The translations under genes were made by a program, and so were the position numbers. Of a stretch of DNA of 64,000 nt, positions 35,232 through 49,100 are shown piece by piece. The stretch's first letter is position 1. Each line of letters begins with the position of its first letter. This DNA comes from Suillus spraguei (Eukaryota > Basidiomycota > Agaricomycetes > Boletales > Suillaceae). Location of the stretch: assembly GCA_016800925.1 (NCBI GenBank), contig JABCPU010000117.1, positions 62,001 through 126,000 on the forward strand. The letters run 5' to 3'. The notes beneath the pieces are model-generated. The model was not told the origin of the DNA. It did not search any database and worked only from the letters and a program-made list of their open reading frames with translations.

Positions 35232-36500
35232 TTTATTGTGCTTTGCAGGCATAGTCGTGAGGAATTCAAGGTAATTAGGTGCAGAGACATGAAAGACGAC
35301 TTCTTTGACCTTCATAGACTTCATCTCCTTAACTTTGGTTTTGTCATTGTTTTCTGTCGAGGTTTTTATATATGTATCAAGATTTACAACAAGGATTGTG
35401 TTAAACTGAAATATTTCTGGCTCAGGAGATATGGAACGTGAAGTCATCACTGAAAGCAAGTTCTACTGTCAACTTGAATGGTCCGCACTGCGCAGTGGTG
35501 CTTACGGGGTCCTGCTTCGAATGTGTCCGAGATGCGAATTCAACTTTCCGCATAATTATGGAAACAGCCGTAATCACTACAGTATAGGACCGGCATTTGA
35601 GCCAGCACCGTCATTTGAACCAAACAGCTACCACACACTCAACATTCGTTTATCGACCCATGTAATAGTAATAGTGCAGATATATCCGAAATACATGAAT
35701 CTTGTGTACTGTCGAGTAGAAATGAAAGAAAAAAAAGTATATGCATGCTACAGGTTAGAGGCATATGTCCTCTGTCAACACCAATCAATGCAGTGAGAAG
35801 GAATTGTTCAACTATTAATGTCAGAAATCATGCCAAATGAAATATCCATATCTATAGTACAGTTTCGGTACAATGATACATGTCCAACACACAACAATGT
35901 GCTGCCACTCGGATTCTGGGCGAGGGTCTCAAAATATGTCATCAAAGGATAAACTAGAACAATTTGGACTTTTATTTCCGGAGTCAACAAATACTGTCCG
36001 TCATGCCTACGCATTTCAATCATGATCGGACGTTCAGGGGAAAAACTTGGGAAGTAAGAGCAAAAGATTGCCATCACCGAGCCAAGTAACTAGCGTGTGC
36101 GTGAGGGATCATTACGGGATGATAATCGCTTAGACGGTACTCTCGCACTCTATAAATTCATATTAGGGCTGGCTCAAGTGGTGAAAAAAAAAACAGATAT
36201 CAAGACATTCTACTGATTCTCGCATTGTGCACGCTTCACTCATACTATTGCTCTATAGTATTGCATTAGCATGGCAATCATATATCTAAACATGGCTGCA
36301 ATGTCAGAATTTTAATTTATGTTCAAGTGTTCGCTTGAGACGGCCAAGAAAATTTACTGGCTCAAATGCCGGTCCTATACTGTACTTGAAAAGATAGCAA
36401 TACATTCATACAATTGTACATTTTGACCCACTACCATCACAGATCTGTATATTTTTCTCACTAGGGAAAAATATTCATGTTTAGAACTGCTCCAGCCATG
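35232..36500. other. no confident gene
   Basis: A 121-codon plus-strand frame at 35431-35796 (LLRMCPRCEFNFPHNYGNSR) and an 89-codon minus-strand frame at 35808-36077 are open but not recognised. The rest appears non-coding. Confidence 0.3.
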
Positions 36501-36549
36501 CCTGAATCCTGATCAGTTAGATGGTTCTACGGAAAGTATCATCCGACAG

Positions 36550-39111
36550 TCATACCTGTGTAGCGGCAGAAATTGCTTCAGTATCAGTATTATCTATTTC
36601 ACATTCCTCGATATATTGCTCCGCGGTTGGTACCTTGCCTTGATCTGGGATCACTGTGCTCTCTTCAACAAGTTGCTCGGATGTGTGCACCTCTCTCCGC
36701 CCTTGAATTGACGTGCTTTGCTCGTGTGTTTCACTTGCAATAGGCCTTGCAAGCGAGAGGTAACCAGCCATGGACCATACACCCATTGCCTCAGTACCAT
36801 CACTCACTGTAACAGATCTTGCAGGATGCAGGTTATCAGCTCTGTCTGATACGCGCAATGTTGGGTCCAGGAGCTTCGAACGCTTTTTATCGTCTCTGGA
36901 GTCATGAGCCTAGTGGGAGATTTTATCACAACTGATGCCCGCCTGTTGAGAGAAAGTAGACGTACAACTTGAGGAGACACAGCTAACGACTGCGCTCGCT
37001 TCCTTTTCCCTTCTCCGTGCGTTCCATCCCTCGATTTATCATTATGGTCATCACCATGTCCACTTTCTTCCTCCGTGTCCATCTTATCTTCGTTGATGTC
37101 GTCAACGTCGCTATGCATACTATTTCCATCACCAGACATAATATTGCAATCGATGACCATATCCTCTTTGCAGGCATCTGCGACATGAAGCACGGAAGTA
37201 CCGCTCGCATTAGACACGTCATCGCACATAGCCTCATTCTCCGTGCTTGCATGACCAGACACCGATTGATCATGTTCGTCCGCATCCGTGGATTCGGTTG
37301 AGCTGTCGATTATAGACTGTACATCATTATCCATAGACATTCCCTGTCCGCGTGGAGTCTGAGGGCGAAAAAACATTGTGGGGGGTAAGGGATCCAAGGC
37401 CAGTGTGTTTGGTTTGGACTCGGACAACATATTGGTCTCTTTTGCAGCCCTACCTAGTGCATGTGCAAGATGAATAAGATGTCCAGGACTCTCTTCTGCA
37501 TTGACTAATGCGGCGTACAGGCGTTCTATGCCAAGCGCCTCATAGTAGTCATGCTCTTGCATATTTTCGTATTGATCTGGTGATTGCGGGATGATCTGGC
37601 CGTTGAGGTGTTCATCTAGTGGCAAGCCAATGAGAATCCGATATCTTTCTATCATCCAGGCAAGAAGACTTGTGGTGACGGTAACCCCATCTCCTTCAAT
37701 GCATCCCCGTCTCATCAGATTGCACCTGTGGTCCTTAGACGTTGGTATGTGTAGCTCAGAGATAACCTGAATCGTGGATGAGACCTTTCAATTTGTGCAA
37801 ATCATTATAACACTCACCCGTTGTTCGACGCATCTATCACCAGCGTTGGGATGCATTTCTGCTGCAATCCGGACCATCCATTCCTGTCTATCCTTGCGTG
37901 ATAAATTTCTGGGACCCCATCGTTTAACTCGGACTCCATCTGAAACCTTTGGACCGTCACTGAGACGCTTATGGCTCGACGACATAGTCAATTTGTCCTG
38001 TTTATCCTCCTTTGAAAGCGCGTGCTCTCTCCCAATGGCACCCATCTTCTTCAGTTAGGGCACGATTAGCCTCTTTATTTCTGGATCTTATGGAGCTACC
38101 TACCGCCGATGTTTTCACAATATTATGACTCCGACTCGTCGTCGCATTTTCATCAGGGCGTTCCTTACCATTCACACTCTCTGCGGGCTCCTATTCAATG
38201 CGAAGTGCATTCACCTCGTTATTACATTGATTGTGACATCATTGAGTCGCTCACCTCATGTGCATCACGAATGCCCTGCTTTCCATTTCCCTTTTCTACT
38301 GGTGCCTCCGGTTTCGCACTTGTAGCAGCCTCTTTCTTGGCCGCCCATGAAGCTTCCTTAGCTTTGATAAATCTCTCTATCATATCCAATGACCCCGTCC
38401 CGTGGTCAACGCCTGGATAATCATCCAGACCACACATATTCTCGTCCTTGTAGCAGATTAATTTATGGTATTCCTTCGCCTTGCCATTGACTGAGGTAGT
38501 AGATAATCAGCTGTGTAACGGACAAGTGTCCAGGACTATGCTCACGTTTCATGACATCAGTCACCTCCACACGCTGAGCAAAGTGATCCCAAGTGACATT
38601 AAACTTCTTTTGCATCTTCCGCACGTTTCTATCGTTGAACGTGCCTCCTGTAAGTACCATCGCGATATGAAACTCTAGTCGCGCTGAGCGAAATTTGGTC
38701 TTATATCCGTCATCCTCCCATTCCTCCTTGAATGCAAGGATGACATCTCTGAGGTAGGCAGCTACACTCACGTATACCTCTAGATCTTGTGGATCCATCC
38801 GATCCTCCTGCACGATTGGCAGACTATTCGTGATCATCTGAACGTACACGTTATGTTGGTGCAATAGTATGAGTAGTGGCTGGGCACAGTTTGCCGGTAC
38901 GACCATCTACATATATGTAGTCAGCATCTAGAATCATTAATATGGAATTTCTGACATTTGGACCGTTGACTTTCCACTTTACATTCAACTTTCGCCGGTT
39001 TAATTGATACTCGATGACCGGCGATGATAGAATTATCGCGCAAACTTCAGCAGATCTTTTGATCCTTTCAATAAGAACCGGTTTTGACATCGGATACATC
39101 TGGGTAGACAT
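36550..39111 (-). CDS. unknown multi-exon family protein, paralogue A
   Basis: The ATG at 39109-39111 starts MSTQMYPMSKPVLIERIKRS. Exons at about 38463-38900, 38222-38480, 37790-38045, 36910-37715 and 36550-36900 can be joined with short introns. Landmarks in order are NRRKLNVKWKVNGPNV; AAYLRDVILAFKEEWEDDGY; FRSARLEFHIAMVLTGG; KKFNVTWDHFAQRVEVTDV; KDENMCGLDDYPG; YEALGIERLYAALVNAEESP; GHLIHLAHALGRAAKETNML; a Ser/Asp-rich acidic stretch; GEGKRKRAQSLA; and DDKKRSKLLD. The basic clusters look like nuclear localisation signals. B and C share this layout. Length is about 700 residues. No known domain is recognised and no break was seen, so it may be functional. Confidence 0.65.
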
Positions 39112-39139
39112 GATTGTGCAGTTTGATCGTGAGACAGTA

Positions 39140-39180
39140 GATTAAAAGCATATGTTTAGGTACTCAGCGCTCAGCTCTGA
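39140..39180. promoter_or_regulatory. palindrome and conserved upstream segment of paralogue A
   Basis: CTCAGCTCTGAGCTGAG, a 17-bp palindrome at about 39168-39184, lies just upstream of the paralogue A start. It is followed by sequence (GTTTGGGGTGTTTAAATTAATG) that aligns with the same position upstream of paralogue B near 59265-59300. A shared promoter element is inferred. Confidence 0.35.
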
Positions 39181-39431
39181 GCTGAGTTTGGGGTGTTTAA
39201 ATTAATGATTGAAAAACCTTCTCCACTTCCGGCGTTTCCCGCTCGGACACGCCGGAATCAACTGGGAAGTATTAAGTGAAAAGACAATACCGTCATATTG
39301 GCATCCCTGTATCACGAATGATAAACTTGTCATGTGGTACGTGATGGTCTGGACTCATTCACAAAATACTAGGTAACTACATGTACACGATGGGTATCTC
39401 TGTCGATTCAAACGGCCCAAATCACTGTAGA

Positions 39432-41884
39432 TCAATGGCGGACACCAATTTCGCTCAGCTGCAAGTTTGTCAAAGGCCAGTTGTACCATACGCGGTATAG
39501 GTTGTCCGTGCGACAACTATGAACCCAACTTGGCGCAGGTATATCATCCTTCGAAGTATTGCATTGACGGCAATAAATCTTCATTTTTGTCTGCAACCAC
39601 CTAGATCCGTAGAATTTCCGCCCACAAGCATTGAATTGGATATTTTGAGATGGACCTGCGCACTGAGGGCAGCAATACATATCCAAACCCCACGGTCGAG
39701 CGTCACTGAAACTGGAGAGCGCCAGCATGCGACATTCGACGACGCGCTCATAGGATGTCCCTTCCGCGATCATGTCTGCGAAACACAGGACAACAGGAGA
39801 TGCGTCAATGGCGTGTCGATCCTCACCGAACGATTGCAAGAGTGCATCCCATGGCTTCATGTGGTACACGAAGACATTCTCGACGAAACGACTCAGCGCA
39901 TGAATAACCAGGTTGTCTATGGTGGAAACGCCGCTGAAGACGAGAACGAAGTCAAAGATATTTCTGTAGATATATCCCATTAACATCTACAGGATACCAA
40001 ATGCAAAGTAACTGACAAGTCTACCATCATTTTGAGCATCGTCACACTTTTCGTGATCCGACCTGTGGGACCACAGGTGCACAGCACCAATCCACGAATA
40101 AATGGCTTGTCGCCTCGAGCCACATTCACTGTTCGAATCGCCTTTGACGCGTCGCGGAAGTAATTACCAACATAATTGTCAAGCAGCTGCAAACATCAAC
40201 AGAGAAATTTTAGAAGTTTTACTCGTATATGCCAGATAACTCACCTCCCATGGTGTAATGGACACCGAATTTGTGACCCCACCTGCTGCAACCAGGTTCC
40301 CTGTTTCTTCATCTGCGTGTGTGTCGACAAGGAGTAGAAGATTGCAGCAGTGGTTCTTTTCGGCGGCCCACTCAAAATCTGAGGCAACTGCATCTGGACG
40401 ATTGTTATTAGATCGGATAGACCGGGATACGGTACGTATCTAGGAGTGATCAGTTATTGCTAATTTAATTGTATGCTTTGATGGTACCTTATGCGGTTCT
40501 AAGCGAAAATGCTGTTCTAATAGTGCAATGAGTGTATCGGCGATGAACCGTCGACCATAACCATGCCAGGTGAGGAAAATCCCTAGCATTGGGTAAGGGC
40601 TGCGCTTCAAAAATTTAGATCTGATTGCGTATCCCTGAACGATGTACTACAGCGACATTCACGACATGAACATATGGATAATGATGGGACTTACAGGAAT
40701 GGCAGCATTATTTCGTCGATAGCATGACGGACAGACGAACGTGTCTTTGGTAACAAGTGCCGACCCTGTGATTGGATTTCGTGTGGCATCCACGCATCCT
40801 TGCTCGCCTTCAGCCGTTGCGACACATATTGTGATATCACATGAACTTCCGAAGCCGATGCAGGTCCAGATGTGCGATCCAACATCCGTGCAATACACGC
40901 ATATCTGCACGAAAATTTATTTATGCATTGGCAGATTGAACGTACTTACTGGGACATCAGTAGCATTGGAAGATGGTGTAGGTGAAGATCCATGGCTCGC
41001 TTCTTTCATATCGCAGTCCTGGATATCACCAGACAAAATTGGCCTGAGTTTTTGGTATGGCGCATGCATAGATTTGGCCTTTCTGGGAGGATTAACTCGC
41101 GTCGGTTGAGCAGCTGTCTTCGATTTTTTCCGCTTCTTCGACACATGCAATTGAGGTTCTTCATTTTGCTGTGCATCTTCATCAATACTATTTTCCTCGT
41201 CATCATTGTCACCGTTCGGCATCTGTAATATCCGCTCCTGATACAAAATAATAAGCTCCTCATCTGACCTATTACATATAATATACCTGGGACTCGGATC
41301 CACCATGTGCGTTCTATCTCATATTATTATATGCAAGAATAAACGATTGAAATAAAATAAAAACGCACTGATTGTGATGGCAGTTGAATAATTCCATCAT
41401 TTGAGCCATCGTCACTGGATTCCTCGTCATCCGAATAGAGTGGCATGTTGTGTAGGACAAGAGAGTCGTCTGTTGTTGGACACGGACACGTTGATGGGAG
41501 AAAATTGACCCATCTTGCCAAACTTGGAATGTGGTGTAGCGGAAGATGCCGGATTATATGCGCAAACGTACTAATCGGACAAGTTAGATTCTGAAGTCCG
41601 TAAACCTCTCTGAGCTCGACCACCTAAAATGTAAATACATTACACTAGTACATAAAATGATATGTTGCTCGGCACTCCATAATTTGTCTAATATAGCCTG
41701 ATTTGCATTCTTCCACTTCTCGCGCCGTAATACTGCTTGAAATGCGCGATGTTTGTGAATAGGATCGCCAGGTGGGTAAATTCAAGTACCCCCTCTTTCG
41801 TGCTATGAAATGTTGAACGACACAGATCATCTTGGGGTAAATCTGAATGTTAATCAATGTATGAAAACACCATAAGAAAGTCAT
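39432..41884 (-). CDS. multi-exon protein with zinc cluster and possible caspase/CHAT-like core
   Basis: Minus-strand exons join through short introns to a stop at 39432-39434. Early exons are acidic, then basic (HVSKKRKKSKTAAQ). A cysteine-rich segment at about 40690-40910 (VYCTDVGSHIWTCIGFG, later CPSCYRR) resembles a PHD-like zinc fold. Next come WHGYGRRFIADTLIALLEQH, LLLLVDTHADEETGNLVAAG (His codon 40317-40319) and FIRGLVLCTCGPTGR (Cys codons 40079-40081 and 40073-40075), then YCCPQCAGPSQ and IYCRQCNTS zinc pairs. A hydrophobic strand ending in His, then one ending in Cys, is the arrangement of caspase/CHAT peptidases. That is my inference. The protein family itself is widespread and uncharacterised. 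The exact start is uncertain. Confidence 0.55.
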
Positions 41885-42337
41885 TCAACGTAAGATTTTT
41901 GCGTCCGCTACTAACACAATGCTTTGCTGATGTTGCAGGACTATCTTTCTGGCCAGGTGCCTTTGGTTTCAGCTTGTAGTTTAGGGCGCATTTCGCATGT
42001 GGCTGCTGTTTCTTAGAGCTGTGTATCATTTTGATCTATAGCTCTAATACATTGATGTAGTGCCTAGATATATATAGAAAGTGCGTTAGACTCCCGTGGA
42101 ACTAGGTCGAGTTAAACTAAGTGATGGATATTGCACGCAATTCGTGGAGACTAATCCTGATGCACTCAGTTTTTGTTCATCGATCATTATTGATGTATAA
42201 GGTCGTTTTGCTGCACAATTGATGGTGCGAGACACAGTACTCGGTCAGTGAGATAAACCTAAGCAACTAACATCCATTTCGCAAAATGCATAGCTTCCTG
42301 ACAAAGTAGCTGAACACCCGTGTAAAACATAACGGCA
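41885..42337. other. intergenic region
   Basis: Contains the presumed promoter of the zinc-cluster gene and the 3' flank of the JmjC gene. No other feature was seen. Confidence 0.4.
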
Positions 42338-44349
42338 TTACTTGACTATCACCCTAAAGCGTGCTAAATACATCCATAACATGTCTCTGTCAACAGGCTC
42401 ACCCGCAAGGTCCTGTCTGTCTCTGAACAATGTTGTAGAGAGGCTTCCAAAATTCTTTATGCCCAGAAACGTTACAATACTCCTGCAGATTTCTTCTGCG
42501 AGTGACGCGGTCTCTGATGGCTGGATCTTACGTTGTGCGGCATCCGCTGCAACATAATCCTTGGATTTAATCACCATGAGACAAAGGCTCAGTAGCGAAC
42601 GTCGATACAAAGCTGTGAACATCATCTATCACTGAACAAGGCTTGCAAGCACGGAGGGTTCTTACGGATTTTTTTTGATATATGCGGGACTGCTATTGCG
42701 ATTCTTCTCATCGTCTCCAGCGCGTACGAGTAGGCATGGGTTTGATTAGTGAGAAAGTCGGCTTTCTTGTGGTCCATGTACCGGGCCCTCTCTGAATGAT
42801 GCATCGATGCAAGGTTGAAGAATGATGCCCCCGTCGCCAGACCTTCCACGGGAGTGTAAGCCCCGTGCACCTGTCCAGGCGGCTGTATCCTGCATGCGCA
42901 TTAAGATACATCATCACAATCACCAGTGTAAAGCGTGCATACACGAAATCTCCCGGACCCAAATAAACCACTTCTGCATCCCACAGCTCGCGTACCTCCT
43001 CCTTATTGTTGGTATAGTCTACCAGCTTCATCATCGCATTTGCATAGGCTGTACGGCCACCTTTCTGGGATTTGGGGCGAAAGAAAATCCACATCTTTCC
43101 TCCTGACTCGATGCGAAGGTATGTTGCAACACCGTCAGCATCATGATGAGCAAAGCAAACATATCCGGCTTGATGCAGCAGCGCCCAGAAGTGAGAAGTG
43201 AAGTTGTCTGGATGTACTGCTTCATAAATGGGGCACTGTTGAGTAGTCTGGCTCCAGCCAAACCGTCTTCCATGATCAAGATTCCTGACATAGGTCTACG
43301 TCATATTAAGTGAGAAAAGTTTCAGGCCTGCTTACCTCAAGGTTTCTGGGAGGCCTCCATGTACATATGGCAAGTCCAGAATGCATTGTATCTTTGTCGG
43401 GTCATTCATGCCATCGACAAGCGATGATATTGTACCAGCCTTGTGAGGATGGGATGAATCCGCGACACGTGCTTCAGCGTCTGTTATAGTAGATCGAAAA
43501 CATGTTCACTGCGACCTTTCTTCAACACTTACCATGAATACATATGGGCATGTCTGGACTGATTCCAAACTTTCGGTCGAGCCATTCTGTTGTTACTTCC
43601 GTCGGTGCATTTTTTCTGTTTCCTCGAACCACTACGGGTTTATTGTCACGCAGGGAAAATTCAATGGTGTCCACGATGTCGTCACGTTCAACGTCGGCAG
43701 CAGATAGGTGGAGGACATGCTTTGATGATGGAGTGGACTCTTGGAAAGACGAGAAGAACTTCACCACCTCAACATCAGATTCACAAATATTGACACCTTT
43801 CTTCATGATGGTCGGCAGGATGGTGATCCTTCCATCTTTCCATGTAACTGTACCTGACTGTGCAGGTACCTTCCGTCCCAACACTCCTGTAGTCAAGTCT
43901 TTGGCGTTTTCTGTGTAGTCCATCTGCACATCTGTCGATCCTATGTGATGAGAATAAACATCAGGCGCGTAGGGAGGTCCGTCACTCTCTCCGTCGGACT
44001 GTTCACTGTCGATTCGCACGAGCCGTGATACAAATTTCTGAGGTGGTAGTGTTGAAATGACGTTTGTATCACTTTCTTCGTGTAAATCAGTGAACATTTC
44101 CACATCGGTTGTCGGACCATCCTGAAGTGGCGTTGTGGCGTCCTGCAAATGTGCATGACGTTCCACTTGTTTTCTAGCACGTTCCTGCCGTTTTCTGATT
44201 CTATCCTTCTCCCTTATTTCCATTCTCCTTTCTTCTGGGAGTGATTGGAGCCATTTCCGTCGTCTTACAGTGGCAGATTGCGCATTGCTATTCATACCAG
44301 AGGTTTTGCCATTGACAACATCCTTTAAAGATGTCGAACGCGGAGCCAT
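42338..44349 (-). CDS. JmjC-domain 2-oxoglutarate/Fe(II) dioxygenase
   Basis: I assign exon 1 at 43533-44349, exon 2 at 43336-43480, and exon 3 from 43284. The N-terminus is basic and coiled-coil like (WLQSLPEERRMEIREKDRIR). The JmjC core follows: MPICIHG, FGWSQTTQQCPIYEAVHPD, GYVCFAHHDADGVATYLRIE with iron ligands His (43146-43148) and Asp (43140-43142), GGKMWIFFRPKSQ, VVYLGPGDF, and PPGQVHGAYTPVEGLATGAS with the third ligand His. The splice choice before PPGQVHG is ambiguous. Such proteins hydroxylate or demethylate protein (often histone) lysines; related forms are common in mushroom accessory regions. All key residues are present and no stop interrupts the model, so it is probably active. 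C-terminal exons continue to about 42340. Confidence 0.75.
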
Positions 44350-46136
44350 CTACACGTATTTTTAAGCATTTCATCAGTATTTGAGCATAGAAAATATTTA
44401 ATACTTTACCGTAGCACGCTCCTGTTTATGATAGTTTCGGGACAACTTGCCAAATGCCCGATTGATGTGGTTTAGGATCAAGAACGTTTTGGGTAAGCTC
44501 GTGTGTCATATGTTCCGTGACTAACCAAATCGAGGCAATATTACATAATACAAGTAATTTTTTTTTCGGATAAGCAAGATTATTACATAGCACTGACACT
44601 GTCTACACATAAACGCTCATAGCGCCAGCTAACTACCGGTCCGAGGAAAAATGCACTTACGCACTCCCGAGCTGTGTTATGAGTGTGTAGGGCTCTGTAA
44701 ACTGCTCAGGTTGCCTCGGTCTACGGGGATCTGGGGAGTGTGATACCCACTCGAAAGATGTTACCCAATCATGTGGAAGGATTTGACCTCGTGAGATGAC
44801 TTTCGTGCATGTCGAGAATACTGTGCTGATTTTTCTTGTTCCTTTTTATTTTACTTGCCACGACCCTGTCAAGGTGGAGGAGTTTATTTTGTCGTGGTAG
44901 TTTATTTTATTATCATTTTGTGGCATCTAATAAATGTAAGGAAAACCACAAGATATACAAAAATGATCACACCAAATACTGGAATCGCCCAAAATGTAGC
45001 GCAGTTATAGCTCCATTAAGGCGAAGCTCCATTAAGGCGAAAGTGGACAACTTCGAACCCTAGTTATATTATTTTTACGCCACAATCAGTGGCGTGTCAC
45101 TCAAATCCCTCACCCATCCATCACCAGCATAATCTCTCTGGCAACATATTACTGCTTGATCCATGGCAGTCCTAACACTATCGATGAAATGTTGCAACAA
45201 TAACGTAAAATTGTCGAGCTCACTACAAGAGGAAACAGTGAGTGGCATGATGCATCGTGGTACTAACCAACAATACTGTGTCCAATAGAGACGACGAAGG
45301 AGCATGACAGACAACTGCATGTTCAAAATATTTCTGAGCGTCCTCTAGCAGTATTATCTATCTCTCGTAGAACCAGGACCGGTGTCTACAGGTACCGTCC
45401 CGCAAAAATGTGGCTATGTGGGAGCTCATCATGCACGGGCACTACTAATATACCACAGGGTGACGTTCAGATACAGTGAAAACATCTGTTGAAGAAACGA
45501 GAGACCATGGTAATTTTATGGCTCCAATAGTGAGCTGCTGGCATTGTACTCTAGGCGACGCCAATAAAACAAGGCACTTTAACATACCATGGATATCAAG
45601 CGAGAAGCTCGTTGTAAGAGATCGCCATAAAGCGTATTTCCAATGACATCATAATCAAGCAGGAACGTGATCATTATACATGTTCATCTTCTCCCACAGT
45701 GAATCTAGGGCATCATGATATGAACGCGGCTGATGTATCATATGCTGTAGAGATAAACATCATTAATATCAAGGGGCAGGTAAGATCAAACCATACAATA
45801 ATAATAAAAAGGGTCGATAGCTCGCTAAAAAAAAGTATATCATTTCTTAGCGCAAAACGTATGTTACTTGGGATAATAAAGTTCGAATTAGCGTTATCTG
45901 GACCTTTGCGTGAATATCGAATGATATTTTTCTCTCGTACGAATGTGTAGATGGTAGTCTGTCAAAGTATTCATGAAATTCTGACAGTATGAATGCACTG
46001 TCGCAGATCTTCGGACATACATGTGTGAATCTATCACGATCTGCATAAAATCCTGTAAACACTTGGAACGGCATCAGATTACTGGAGAGACAGTAACAAA
46101 GTAGGACCCACAACTTGCCTGGTACTCGTCCCTCTT
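44350..46136. other. intergenic region with a 16-bp tandem repeat
   Basis: No confident gene. AGCTCCATTAAGGCGA occurs twice in tandem at about 45009-45040. An 83-codon minus-strand frame at 45075-45326 (DNFTLLLQHFIDSVRTAMDQ) has protein-like composition and could be the last exon of an unrecognised gene. Confidence 0.4.
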
Positions 46137-49100
46137 TCAATAAAAGAACTTCGAATTAACCTTCTCAAGCCCAATGCAGAACCAAATGAATACCTCCACA
46201 AGATTGTTGTACCGACCCGCATCGGAAGAATCCTGGACTATCCAGGTCAAGAATTCGTCATAGATCTCTAACGAAGCTCCTCCCCCGATCTCCTTGATCA
46301 TTAATGCACGGAATCCTGGATTGTGCCACATGCAGAATACCGCCTTGAATATAAACCCAGCGAATGGACATTTATCACCTTTGCGGTAGGAAAATCCTGA
46401 GTGACATGCTGGTTCCTCCCCGTTTCTATTACGTGATTGTGGAAGGCAGCATTGAAAGCAATAAGTGAAGCGTTCGAATAAGAAACTGAGTTTAAAAACG
46501 CCATACAAATGCATCGGGATGCTTGATTCGATGTTGCACCTGTGATTTTCTGCAGGAACAAGCAGGCCTCTATGCCCGAAGTGCACTGGACACTTGTCTT
46601 TCAAGACCCGCATGACCTTGTCTAAGAGGGCAGTGCTTGCAAGGCGATTGGCAAGTCCACTGTTGACTATGCTCGCTCTTCCTACAAATGTGCGAGAGCC
46701 ACTTGGAAGTGATAAATTCGAAGGAAGTACGACCTGTAAGGCGCTCCCTGCACACGGCTGCGATGTTGTCTGTAAACCTCGGTCAGTACCATGATATGCA
46801 AATGCACCACAATAATACCACATTTAGCTGACTTGGTGATCTAAAATCATTCTATGCAATGCCGCTAATCAGCTGCCGTACAATATTACACATGAAGCGC
46901 ACTCACCGTCTCATGGATATCCTCCATAGCATTGAGCATCAGAGCTTCAAATGAAGTGAGTTCTGGTAAACCCTGATCGTACAAAGCATCGCTGGACTGG
47001 GTAGCATGCATGGCGGATGTGGAGGCCTGTAATATCTATATATTGGCACGCACCATGGTAGTCGGTACAAAAAAATGCTCACCGTGATCTCTGTATGAGG
47101 CAGTGACGCTGAAACAAATCCTGTGGACATGGAAGGCGGGTCATGCTGGAGTGCTCGAAGCATGGAGCCACCAGCAACCACTGTAGACCCCGCGTATTTT
47201 AGAACAGCTGGTGGCCTCAATGGGATTTCGCTTGCTTCCATGGCTAGTCTCTGCATGACGCTGTTTGGATCACACACGTCACAGGGGATCCCTGGTGGGT
47301 CGTCCATGCATCTCACGGCGAGATTCTCGCCATCCATACAAAGCATGTTGGTGAAACGCCGACATTCTTGACCGTGGACTAGGTCTTCCAACTCTCCCAT
47401 ACACTGGTCAGTTGATGCGCCTCTGAACGCCTTCCCACGTCGGTCGGTGAGGAAAAATACGTGAGATTCCTTCCCGTCCCGCCCTGCACGACCCAGCATC
47501 TGGTTGTTGACAATGAGGCCATATAAAGGCTTGAAGATCACCACATATCGCACGTGAGGCCTGTCCATACCCTGGGCAAAGGCTGTCGTACATGCCATTA
47601 CCTTTGTTTCCCCTGAGTCCCACCGACTGAGGTTATCCGCCTTACTATTTCCAGCCTCCCAGAGATTACTGTGATAGACAGCACACTTCGCTTTCGCTGC
47701 AAATACTTCCGCATCACCCTGAGAACCACAGAATACCAGAATACGTTCCTCTGCAGCAAGTCGTCCACACAGAGCGGACACGAGATGGTTCAGGGACTGC
47801 CTTCCAGCAATGGGCTGTATGCGTACGACATGCATTCCGATCTCCGGGCGATTTGTCGCTGACCGTACTTCGGTAATTATGCTAGGATTCATGCCAAACG
47901 GTTTGATAAAGTTTGCAATACGGTGGGGTGGTCCAGTCCCTGTCATGAGCACAATCCTGATGCATGTCTTTCCAAATTGCAGCGCAAGAGTTTTCCAGGG
48001 AACCGCACGGCCTGGATGACAGTTCAGGACGTCATGGAATTCATCCACAAAGACTCTGTTAAACTTGCATCCGAGTGGAGATACAAGGAAACTATACATG
48101 GGTGGTTAGGCGCTTCAACGTTATATGACAGACAAATTACCTAGCGAAGGCGTGAGACGAGCAATGTTCTACCTGCACGAATAAAATCTGGACATCTTCC
48201 GCAACCACCTTTGATACACAGTAGTTGTGACACCGCAGTCCAGTGGCAGCGGTAGATCTGTACTGTTCATCCAGCAGAGCGACGAATGGACAAACCACAA
48301 TAGATCTAGCATTCTCATCCATCACTGATGGAACCATCCATGACATGCTTTTTCCGCCTCCTGTCTTCATCGTAACGACAAGGTCCGTGGGCACTGTCAT
48401 GATGGCAACGAGCAAATCCATCTGTGCAACGCTCTTTTCCCTCGCAGTGTCGTCCTTCCTGATATGCCTAATCGCCCGTCTAATGTCCTCTCGAGTGACC
48501 TCGACGACACTGGACTTCAAGGATAGTTGACTACAATCAGGGACTATACATTTTGACGTGGACCCGCTGAACAACAAGCTTGCCGCATCGATGTGCACCT
48601 GCTGGCCTGATGGTCCTGTCCTACGAAGACGTTTGATTGGGATGTTTTCGTTTGGACTCGAGTCGTTGTCACCACTAGAGAGGCTTATAACATCATTTGG
48701 TACCTGTTTGACCATAGCTCCGTGCCTATGTGGACGTTGCAGTTGCATTTTATTGACGCTTGAGAGGTCTTCATCACTGGAGATGCTCATCACCTCAACA
48801 GGCAATCTGCGAGTACGTTTTCGACGTCTGGAAGATTCCTCGACGTCTTCAGATGGATGTTTGGCCTCCGAAGTATCCTTCTTGCGGAATACATTCGGTA
48901 CAACTAGACCTGAACTAGACATAGACGTGATCGAGTGGTGTTCGGAAGCCCTATCGGAAGTGTGCTTCTTGGTGAACACGCGAGTTGCGTCATTGGACTG
49001 CAGAGAATGGCCTTCCTCGTGGCCTCTACGTTTCCCCCTCACATCGGCAATAGGCGATATGATTGAAGATATGGTGTCGCCATCCGCGAACTTCCTCTCA

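Noticed and set aside
44990..45063. tRNA-like sequence with TTCGAACCC
   Set aside because: No cloverleaf can be drawn; the segment is a 16-bp tandem repeat.
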